A stretch of DNA of 22,004 bases from Bacteroidales bacterium (lineage in GTDB: Bacteria; Bacteroidota; Bacteroidia; Bacteroidales; Paludibacteraceae): contig CAAGDU010000123.1 in NCBI GenBank assembly GCA_900768725.1, positions 1-22,004 of the forward strand, given 5' to 3'. Under the pieces are notes generated by a model, which worked only from the letters and a program-made list of their open reading frames with translations, had not been told where the DNA came from and did not search any database. The position numbers and the translations under genes are program-made. Shown here piece after piece: positions 15,744 to 22,004 of the stretch (within the stretch, counting starts at the first letter, position 1; each line of letters opens with the position of its first letter).

Positions 15744-15854
15744 ATTATTTTTTATCTTATTTAATCATTACAACATCCGCCTTAGGTCTGCTTTAGATCT
15801 CGGTACCCTCTCGGTAATATCCACCCTAAAAACCAAACAAAAGTTTTATATTTT

Positions 15855-17525
15855 TTAATACCTAAACGAACTGCCGCCGACGAACTCGCGGAGGAGGGAG
15901 GTAGGCGGTATTTCTTTCTCGGGTATAGCTACGAAGTACTGCAAGAACTTAATCAGTCGGTGCGCTTCGGTATATTCATCGCAGAACTTCGGTACTTCGG
16001 CAAGGATAGGCTCGGCGTGGCGTTTAAGGACAGCCAACTCGAAGAGGAGGGCGGAGTTGAACATCACATCGGCTTCTTCTTGGAAAGGGTAAATCCACTT
16101 CTCTTCGCCCCGCATGACGGAGGGGCAACGGGAGATGGTTTCTCGCGCAGAGTAGTTGCGGTATTTGTAGTCGCGGACGATGCGGCGAAGGAGACGGATA
16201 TCGATGGTGGGAATCCAGTTGTGGTTGTCGATATTGATCGTGGTGAGGGCGGAGACAAAGATTTTGTAGGTTGCCTCACGGGGGATATTCGGCAGTAGCG
16301 AAGGATTGAGGGCATGGAGTCCCTCGAGGATGATGACGCTGTCTTTGTCGAGTCGGAGGCGTTTGCCCTCGAAGATTCGCTCGCCTTTCTCGAAAGAATA
16401 CGTGGGGAGTTCCACCTCTTTGCCTTCAAGCAAGTCGCTCATCTGCTGACGGAAATAGGGGAGGTCGAGGGCGTTGATGTTCTCGAAATCCCAGTCGCCG
16501 TTCTCATCGCGGGGAGTGTCCACGCGATTGACAAAGTAGTTGTCCATGGAGATGATAACGGGCTTGATACCATTCACGAGCAACTGTATCTGCAATCGTT
16601 TGGAAAAGGTGGTCTTGCCCGAGGAAGATGGTCCCGAGATGAGGACAAAGCGTGTGCCTTTTCGCGCAGCGATGTCGTCGGCGATAATGGCGATTTTCTT
16701 CTCGTGAAGGGCTTCCGCAAGTTTAATCATGATGAAACTCTTGTTGTTGCGGCACGCCACATTGAAATCGGCTACGTTGTTGATATTGAGCAGTTTATTC
16801 CAATCTCCGTACTCCTGAAAGACATCGAACATCTTACCCATGGGGACAGACTCTTCGAGTTCGAGGGGGTTCTTCATGCTTGGGACTCGGAGGAGCATAC
16901 CATCGTAGTAAGGCTCCAAGTCGAAGACGGTAACATAACCGCTGGAGGGCATGAGCACGGAGGTGTAGTAATCGATGTAGTCGCCCATTCGGAAATAGCG
17001 GCAGTAGGGGTTTCCGAGGGTCTCGAAGATTGTACTCTCGCCATCTGCTCGCTCACCGAACATCTTGATGACCTCCTTGGTCTGCTTCTCCTCCTCAATG
17101 ATTTTGCGGTCTTCGCTGATGATTTGCCGCATGCGCTCCTTGATGGCAGCAATCATGTCGGGCGTGAGCGGTTGCTCGTGGTCTTTCTTCCACTGGAGCG
17201 TGCAGTAATAGCCTTTGCTGATAGGGTGCTCCACACGGAGGTCAGCCTGCGGGTAAAGTTCATGGATGGCGCAGGCAAGAATCATGTTGAGCGTGCGGGT
17301 GTAGCAACGGATGCCGCTGGCGCTGCTGGCATCGAGGAACTCCACGTCTTTGGGTTTGTAGAGAAGGAAATCGAGGTTCTCCGCCTTGTAGTTGACATGC
17401 GCAGCAACAACGGGGTAAGGCAGGCGGATGCCTATGCGCTCTTTGAGTTCGATGAGCGAGATGCCTCGGGGGACATCGTAATACTGCTTGGTGTTTTTGC
17501 AATAGACCGTGATGGTGGGCGACAT
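15855..17525 (-). CDS. Nucleoside kinase (TGS domain plus uridine kinase-type domain)
   Basis: This 556-residue fusion has three parts. Residues about 1-66 resemble a TGS domain (ITVYCKNTKQYYDVPRG...). Residues about 70-250 resemble the second additional domain of threonyl-tRNA synthetase, though the usual HxxxH/C metal site is not obvious. Residues 290-500 are a uridine kinase/phosphoribulokinase-type P-loop kinase with GPSSSGKTT at 298-306, VIISMDNYFV and VIILEGLHALN. Proteins of this layout are widespread in Bacteroidetes and Firmicutes and usually annotated as nucleoside kinase or Udk. The acceptor is probably a pyrimidine nucleoside but is not certain from sequence. The gene has a consensus promoter about 70 bp upstream and an array of 9-bp repeats just before its ATG. 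It is transcribed away from malQ and leads the minus-strand group with the SPOR gene and folE. Confidence 0.88.
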   Translation of the reverse strand: MSPTITVYCKNTKQYYDVPRGISLIELKERIGIRLPYPVVAAHVNYKAENLDFLLYKPKDVEFLDASSASGIRCYTRTLNMILACAIHELYPQADLRVEHPISKGYYCTLQWKKDHEQPLTPDMIAAIKERMRQIISEDRKIIEEEKQTKEVIKMFGERADGESTIFETLGNPYCRYFRMGDYIDYYTSVLMPSSGYVTVFDLEPYYDGMLLRVPSMKNPLELEESVPMGKMFDVFQEYGDWNKLLNINNVADFNVACRNNKSFIMIKLAEALHEKKIAIIADDIAARKGTRFVLISGPSSSGKTTFSKRLQIQLLVNGIKPVIISMDNYFVNRVDTPRDENGDWDFENINALDLPYFRQQMSDLLEGKEVELPTYSFEKGERIFEGKRLRLDKDSVIILEGLHALNPSLLPNIPREATYKIFVSALTTINIDNHNWIPTIDIRLLRRIVRDYKYRNYSARETISRCPSVMRGEEKWIYPFQEEADVMFNSALLFELAVLKRHAEPILAEVPKFCDEYTEAHRLIKFLQYFVAIPEKEIPPTSLLREFVGGSSFRY

Positions 17526-17536
17526 AGAATAAGGGT

Positions 17537-17572
17537 ATTTTGCGTAGTTTACGTATTTTTCGTAGTTTGCGT
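17537..17572 (-). repeat. 9-bp tandem repeats in the nucleoside kinase leader
   Basis: Four 9-bp units read on the gene strand as ACGCAAACT, ACGAAAAAT, ACGTAAACT and ACGCAAAAT, ending 11 bp before the start codon and lying downstream of the predicted promoter. The unit is the same as in the folE leader, though more diverged. Confidence 0.78.
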
Positions 17573-17592
17573 TAAGACGCTAATTGAGTTTG

Positions 17593-17623
17593 CAAAGTTA
17601 CGATAATTTTTTGATATGTGCAA
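17593..17623 (-). promoter_or_regulatory. Promoter of the nucleoside kinase gene (Bacteroidetes type)
   Basis: On the minus strand, TTG (17621-17623), a 20-nt spacer and TAACTTTG (17593-17600) match the consensus. Transcription would start near 17586, so the 9-bp repeat array falls in the mRNA leader. Confidence 0.72.
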
Positions 17624-17672
17624 AATAAAATACAGGGTAGCATAATTATTTGCAACTTTTTGTTAGAAAAAT

Positions 17673-17703
17673 TTGGAAATTGCGAAAAAATGTAGTATCT
17701 TTG
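17673..17703 (+). promoter_or_regulatory. Promoter of malQ (Bacteroidetes type)
   Basis: TTG (17673-17675), a 20-nt spacer and TATCTTTG (17696-17703) match the consensus. The predicted start is near 17710, about 33 nt upstream of the malQ ATG. This makes any start codon upstream of 17710 in the malQ frame implausible. Confidence 0.75.
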
Positions 17704-17742
17704 CAGCCCGTAAATAGAAAATCAAACAATCAACATTATACC

Positions 17743-20424
17743 ATGAACGTAAGTTTTCAAATCAACTACCGCGCGGAGTACGGACAGAGCCTCTGCGTTA
17801 TCGAGACCAAAGCGTCTATCCTCGGCTGGACGGAGGAGCATCCGCTGATGCTCAACTGCCACGGGCAGGACTTTTGGACAGCAAGCCTTCCTATCAGCGA
17901 TTTTGCGGGAGAGGTGCAGTATAAATACGCTATCCGTCTGCAAAACGGCGGGTTTATCTATGAGGCAGGCGAGCCGCGGAGGTTAGTGCTGAATACCAAT
18001 GATAAGAAGTTGGTGGTGCGCGACCAGTGGCAAGTGGACGACTACGAGAAAGCCTTTATGACGACGGCGTTCAAGGAGGCGTTGTTTAGGAGGGATAAAG
18101 GATTAAGGACGCAGGATGAAAGACTGAATAGCGGCGACTCTGAAAGTTCAAAGACGAAGGGTGCGGCCTGGAGACCGCACCTCCATGATGCTTCCGCAAG
18201 CGGTAATGTGCGGTTTAGTATTGTGGTGCCGCAGGTGTTGCCGACGCAGGGGGTTGCCATCGTGGGAAACATACCCGAGTTGGGCAACTGGAATGCTGAC
18301 GACAAGGTGGCGATGTGCGACTGCGAGTTCCCGCTGTGGCAGGTGGCGATACAGACTGCGGCAGACCAAGTGATAGAATACAAATACGTGGTGTATGACC
18401 TGCACTCGGGCAAGGTGGTAGATATGGAATGGGGTGAGAACCGTGTGGTATGGGGTCTGCAAGAGAACATGGTGATATGCCAGAACGACCGCACTTTCCG
18501 CCGCACGCAACCTCGCTTCAAAGGTGCGGGCGTAGCAGTGCCAGTGTTCTCGCTGCGCACGGAGGACGGCTTCGGCATAGGCGAGTTCCAAGACCTGAAG
18601 AAACTGGCAGACTGGGCGGCGAAGACGGGGCAGAAGATGATACAGACGCTGCCTATCAACGACACCACGCTGACGCATACCAACCGCGACTCGTATCCGT
18701 ACAACGCCGTGAGCGTGTTTGCGTTGCACCCGATATACATCAACATCGAGAAGATGGGCAGGCTGACACCCGCGCAGAAGAAGAAATACGACGCAACGAA
18801 GGCGGAATTCAACGCGAAAGCGATAGCCGACTATCAGTGCGTGTATGACGAGAAGATGAAGTACTTCAAGTCGCTCTTCAAGCGCGACAAAGAGGCGCTG
18901 TTCAGCAGCGAGGAATACAAATCGTTCTGGGCGAAGAACGAAGAGTGGCTGGAGCCGTATGCTGCTTTCTTGGCAAAGCGCGACAAGGAGCCGAAGGAGT
19001 TGTACTATTACCTGCAGTTCCACGCGGACAAGCAGTTGGCAGACGCGGTGGCTTACGCCCACTCGATAGGCGTGGCGATGAAGGGCGATATCCCTATCGG
19101 CATCTCGCCTGACTCGGTGGACGCGTATATCCATCCTGAACTATTCAACCTCGATGCCTCCGCCGGTGCGCCGCCCGATGACTTCTCTATCAGCGGTCAG
19201 AACTGGGGTTTCCCGACCTACAACTGGGACGAGATGGCGAAAGACGGGTTCCTCTGGTGGCGCAAGCGTTTCCAGAAGATGCAAGACTATTTCGATGCTT
19301 ACCGCATAGACCATATCTTGGGTTTCTTCCGTATATGGCAGATGCGCAAGTGCGATGTATGGGGACTGTGCGGCCACTTCGTGCCGGCACTACCCTACTC
19401 CGCCCAAGACCTGTGGAACATGGGCGTGTGCCTTGACGTGGACCGTATGGTGAAGCCGTATATCCGCGCGAACTTCCTCGGCGACGTGTTCGGTTACGAC
19501 ACGGAGATAGCCAAAGAGCGATTCCTGCGTACCAATGACGGGTATGTCTATTACTTCCCCGAGGAGTTTGACACGCAGGTGAAGGTGGAGGACTACTTCA
19601 ACCACCTGATAGCCGACGATGCGGCGCGGCAGGCGGCAGGGCTGAGCAAGGAGCAATGCGAGAACCTGCGCAACGGCATGATTTACCTGCACTGCGAGGT
19701 GCTGTTCGTGCAAGACCAGCGCAATCCGGAGATGCTGCACCCGCGTATCAGCATCTATCAGAGCCACTCGTTCAACGAGTTGTACGACGACCAGAAGCGC
19801 GTGCTGATGGATATCTACAACGACTATTTCTTCCGTCGTCACACCGATTTCTGGTGGCAGAGTGCGATGCGGAAGTTGCCGACGCTCATCAACGCGACGC
19901 ATATGCTCTGCTGCGGCGAGGACCTGGGTATGGTGCCCGCCTGCGTGCCCGACGTGATGCACCGATTGCAGATACTGAGTCTGGAGATTCAGCGCATGCC
20001 GAAAGACCCGACCGTGGATTTTGCACACCCCGCCAACGCGCCTTACCTGAGCGTATGCACCACGGGCACGCACGACACAAACCCGCTGCGCGCATGGTGG
20101 GAGGAAGACCGCGCGGTAACGCAGGAGTTCTACAACGAGCAGATGGGCTGGTGGGGCGAAGCGCCGCAGGTGATGACGCCGGAGATAGCCGAGTTCATCG
20201 TGAACCAGCATATGTACTCGCCCGCGATGTGGGTGATTCTGCCGCTGCAAGACTGGCTGGCGATAGACGAGAAAGTGCGGCTGGAAGACGCGCACGCCGA
20301 GCGTATCAACGTGCCTGCTAACCCGCACCACTTCTGGAACTACCGCATGCACCTCACCGTGGAGCAGTTGCTCAAAGAAGAGGCATTCAACGAGCATGTG
20401 AAACGGCTGACAGCTGTGAGATAA
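17743..20424 (+). CDS. malQ: 4-alpha-glucanotransferase with two CBM20 domains (GH77)
   Basis: This 893-residue amylomaltase moves glucan chains between maltodextrins, releasing glucose, in starch and maltose use. Residues about 1-102 and 152-250 are two starch-binding CBM20 domains, each with a WN/WT-rich strand pattern (GNIPELGNWNADDKVAM in the second). Residues about 260-870 are the GH77 barrel. Its catalytic residues are D523 (YRIDHILGF, nucleophile), E726 (GEDLGMVP, acid/base) and D778 (TGTHDTN). LPINDTT and the long SPDSVDAYIHPELFNLDASA-type loop are also typical. No signal peptide is present, so it is cytoplasmic. ATG 17743 is chosen because it follows the promoter and begins the first CBM20. 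The inter-CBM linker (about 105-150) looks non-homologous and holds a captured palindromic repeat. This domain layout is common in Bacteroidetes MalQ. Confidence 0.94.
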   Translation: MNVSFQINYRAEYGQSLCVIETKASILGWTEEHPLMLNCHGQDFWTASLPISDFAGEVQYKYAIRLQNGGFIYEAGEPRRLVLNTNDKKLVVRDQWQVDDYEKAFMTTAFKEALFRRDKGLRTQDERLNSGDSESSKTKGAAWRPHLHDASASGNVRFSIVVPQVLPTQGVAIVGNIPELGNWNADDKVAMCDCEFPLWQVAIQTAADQVIEYKYVVYDLHSGKVVDMEWGENRVVWGLQENMVICQNDRTFRRTQPRFKGAGVAVPVFSLRTEDGFGIGEFQDLKKLADWAAKTGQKMIQTLPINDTTLTHTNRDSYPYNAVSVFALHPIYINIEKMGRLTPAQKKKYDATKAEFNAKAIADYQCVYDEKMKYFKSLFKRDKEALFSSEEYKSFWAKNEEWLEPYAAFLAKRDKEPKELYYYLQFHADKQLADAVAYAHSIGVAMKGDIPIGISPDSVDAYIHPELFNLDASAGAPPDDFSISGQNWGFPTYNWDEMAKDGFLWWRKRFQKMQDYFDAYRIDHILGFFRIWQMRKCDVWGLCGHFVPALPYSAQDLWNMGVCLDVDRMVKPYIRANFLGDVFGYDTEIAKERFLRTNDGYVYYFPEEFDTQVKVEDYFNHLIADDAARQAAGLSKEQCENLRNGMIYLHCEVLFVQDQRNPEMLHPRISIYQSHSFNELYDDQKRVLMDIYNDYFFRRHTDFWWQSAMRKLPTLINATHMLCCGEDLGMVPACVPDVMHRLQILSLEIQRMPKDPTVDFAHPANAPYLSVCTTGTHDTNPLRAWWEEDRAVTQEFYNEQMGWWGEAPQVMTPEIAEFIVNQHMYSPAMWVILPLQDWLAIDEKVRLEDAHAERINVPANPHHFWNYRMHLTVEQLLKEEAFNEHVKRLTAVR
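18160..18189. repeat. Palindromic repeat captured in the malQ linker
   Basis: GGTGCGG (18160-18166) pairs with CCGCACC (18175-18181) around an 8-nt loop. Across 30 bp it matches 3111-3140, the hairpin after sdhC, at about 25 positions. Here it is translated in frame as part of KGAAWRPHLHD, between the two CBM20 domains, where an insertion is least harmful. Confidence 0.7.
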
Positions 20425-20428
20425 AAGA

Positions 20429-20587
20429 CCGTCTAACGACTGTCAGACCGCTAACGCTGTCCGACCGCGCTTCCCGACAGGTCGGGACAAGTCTCCGCTG
20501 AAAGACTGATATAGTAGCGGATAGTGAATAAGTCGTTCAGCAAAGCGGTCGGACAACGAAGTGGTCGGATAGTGAAACGGTCGAAAA
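20429..20587. repeat. Inverted array of GGTCGGA-type units between malQ and the glycyl-tRNA synthetase gene
   Basis: The left arm (about 20429-20468) is a run of GACCGC-TAACG-CTGTC-type units. The right arm (about 20545-20583) is the same unit in reverse, repeated as GCGGTCGGACA, GTGGTCGGATA and ACGGTCG. TGTCCGACCGC (20458-20468) is the exact reverse complement of 20545-20555. A perfect 6-bp hairpin, TCCCGA-CAGG-TCGGGA, lies inside at 20472-20487. No TTTG-type -7 element is present in the 185-bp gap. Confidence 0.7.
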
Positions 20588-20609
20588 AATCATAATTCAT
20601 AATTATAAT

Positions 20610-22004
20610 ATGGCTACGCAAGAAGAAACATTTAAGAAACTGGTGGCGCACTGCAAAGAGTACGGTTTTGTATTCCCGAGCAGCGACATCTACGACGGAT
20701 TGGGCGCTGTGTATGACTATGGTCAGAACGGCGTGGAACTGAAGAACAACATCAAGAAATACTGGTGGGACTCGATGACCCTGCTGCACGAGAACATCGT
20801 GGGCATTGATGCGGCTATCTTCATGCACCCAACGGTATGGAAAGCGAGCGGGCACGTGGATGCCTTCAACGACCCGCTGATAGACAACCGCGACTCGAAG
20901 AAACGCTATCGCGCCGACGTGCTGATAGAAGACCAGATAGCGAAGATAGAGGAGAAGATAGAGAAAGAGTTGGCAAAAGCACGCAAGCGCTTCGGCGAGA
21001 ACTTCGATGAGGAACTCTACAAGCAGACCAACGAGCGCGTGCGTGAGCACGTGGAGCACCGCAACACGCTGCATGAGCGCTACGCCAAAGCGATGAACGA
21101 CAACGATTTGGCGGAGTTGAAGCAAATCATCCTCGACGAGGAGATTGTATGCCCCATCAGCGGTACGCGCAACTGGACAGACGTGCGGCAGTTTAACCTG
21201 ATGTTCCAGACGGAGATGGGCTCCACGGCAGACGGCGCGATGAAGATTTACCTGCGTCCGGAGACAGCACAAGGTATCTTCGTGAACTTCCTGAACGTGC
21301 AGAAGACGGGGCGCATGAAGATTCCGTTCGGTATTGCACAGATTGGTAAGGCTTTCCGCAACGAGATAGTGGCGCGTCAGTTCGTGTTCCGTATGCGCGA
21401 GTTCGAGCAGATGGAGATGCAGTTCTTCGTTCGCCCGGGCGAGGAGTTGAAGTGGTTTGAGCACTGGAAGCAGTTCCGTCTGCGCTGGCACAAGGCGCTG
21501 GGGCTCGGCGACGAGAAATACCGCTTCCACGACCACGAGAAGTTGGCGCACTACGCCAATGCGGCAACGGACATCGAGTTTGAGATGCCGTTCGGTTTCA
21601 AGGAGGTGGAAGGTATCCACAGCCGCACCAACTTCGACCTGTCGCAGCACGCGAAATACAGCGGCAAGAAGATGGAGTACTTCGACCCCGAGTTGAACCA
21701 GAGTTATACGCCCTACGTCATCGAGACCTCTATCGGCGTGGACCGTATGTTCCTGTCGGTGATGTGCGCTGCCTACAAAGAAGAGACGCTGGAAGGCGGA
21801 GACACGCGCGTGGTGCTGAACCTGCCGCCCGTGCTTGCCCCCGTGAAGGCATGCGTGATGCCGCTGGTGAAGAAAGACGGACTGCCCGAGAAAGCCCGCG
21901 AGATACAGGAGATGCTGAAGCTCGACTTCCTCACCAACTACGACGAGAAGGACTCCATCGGCAAGCGCTACCGCCGTCAGGATGCTATCGGCACGCCGTT
22001 CTGC
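20610..22004 (+). CDS. glyQS: Glycyl-tRNA synthetase, dimeric type (3' end outside window)
   Basis: ATG at 20610 opens 465 codons that run off the window edge. This is the alpha2-type class II enzyme that charges tRNA-Gly with glycine, not the alpha2beta2 GlyQ/GlyS form. KASGHVDAFNDPLID, RPETAQGIFVNF and a motif 2 region (GKAFRNEI, R250, followed by MREFEQMEMQFF) identify it. SIGVDRMFL lies near the start of the anticodon-binding domain, and the visible end is IGTPFC. Family members are about 510 residues, so roughly 45-50 are missing. The start follows an AT-rich leader (CATAATTCATAATTATAAT) without a recognisable promoter. The gene may be read through from malQ or depend on an unrecognised promoter in the repeat array. 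Confidence 0.96.
   Translation, partial: MATQEETFKKLVAHCKEYGFVFPSSDIYDGLGAVYDYGQNGVELKNNIKKYWWDSMTLLHENIVGIDAAIFMHPTVWKASGHVDAFNDPLIDNRDSKKRYRADVLIEDQIAKIEEKIEKELAKARKRFGENFDEELYKQTNERVREHVEHRNTLHERYAKAMNDNDLAELKQIILDEEIVCPISGTRNWTDVRQFNLMFQTEMGSTADGAMKIYLRPETAQGIFVNFLNVQKTGRMKIPFGIAQIGKAFRNEIVARQFVFRMREFEQMEMQFFVRPGEELKWFEHWKQFRLRWHKALGLGDEKYRFHDHEKLAHYANAATDIEFEMPFGFKEVEGIHSRTNFDLSQHAKYSGKKMEYFDPELNQSYTPYVIETSIGVDRMFLSVMCAAYKEETLEGGDTRVVLNLPPVLAPVKACVMPLVKKDGLPEKAREIQEMLKLDFLTNYDEKDSIGKRYRRQDAIGTPFC

Noticed and set aside
16314..17606. 430-codon plus-strand open frame opposite the nucleoside kinase gene
   Set aside because: The minus-strand kinase has an intact P-loop and family layout; the antisense protein has no motif and the frame is open because of codon bias.
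19390..21650. Long minus-strand open frames opposite malQ (19390-20397) and the glycyl-tRNA synthetase gene (20451-21650)
   Set aside because: Both are antisense to strongly conserved enzymes, and the second also runs through the intergenic repeat array.

Overview
The window looks like a chromosomal segment from a member of the Bacteroidales (phylum Bacteroidota). The inference rests on four things. It carries a three-subunit FrdCAB/SdhCAB-type respiratory complex with a five-helix di-haem cytochrome b. It carries PorQ and a PorZ-like protein of the type IX secretion system (T9SS). At least five promoters match the Bacteroidetes pattern TTG-N19/20-TAnnTTTG. Start codons lack clear Shine-Dalgarno sequences and are preceded by A-rich stretches. 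No rRNA, tRNA, prophage, transposase gene or CRISPR array is visible. The genus cannot be read from the sequence; a T9SS-bearing lineage related to Porphyromonadaceae or Paludibacteraceae is plausible.

Layout. Positions 1-136: 3' end of an HNH endonuclease gene, closed by a strong hairpin terminator. 214-3854 (minus): sdhC-sdhA-sdhB, with a cluster of small palindromic repeats wedged between sdhC and sdhA. 4180-8182 (plus): porQ, then a repeat-rich 341-bp gap, then cmk, ispH and pfkA closely packed. 8160-9649 (minus): a flippase-like membrane protein, converging on and overlapping pfkA, and a secreted DUF2147 protein. 9778-14510 (plus): rdgB followed by a giant PorZ-like protein, from a promoter that interleaves with the divergent DUF2147 promoter. 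14581-17525 (minus): folE, a SPOR-domain protein and a TGS/uridine-kinase-type nucleoside kinase. 17743-22004 (plus): malQ (two CBM20 domains plus GH77) and the first 465 codons of glycyl-tRNA synthetase, which runs off the window.

How the genes work together. Most of the content is core metabolism: fumarate/succinate respiration, glycolysis, starch/maltodextrin use, isoprenoid, pterin and nucleotide metabolism, and NTP-pool cleaning. Two genes belong to one system. PorQ and PorZ are known members of the T9SS attachment complex (PorU-PorV-PorQ-PorZ), which anchors secreted proteins to LPS on the cell surface. The PorZ-like protein is nearly twice the usual size. It consists of two tandem copies of the PorZ propeller body followed by a single T9SS C-terminal sorting domain. 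The upstream copy is about 70 residues shorter than the downstream one.

The second theme is small repeats. At least three families of palindromic elements occur in intergenic regions and inside genes (the malQ linker, the cmk C-terminus). One hairpin is flanked by 13-bp direct repeats at the sdhC stop codon. A MITE-like element with perfect 19-bp terminal inverted repeats lies between porQ and cmk. Short tandem arrays sit in leaders: 9-bp units directly upstream of both folE and the nucleoside kinase gene, and 11-bp units upstream of the flippase-like gene. A large inverted array of GGTCGGA-type motifs separates malQ from the glycyl-tRNA synthetase gene. These arrays and the doubled PorZ are the most interesting parts of the window.
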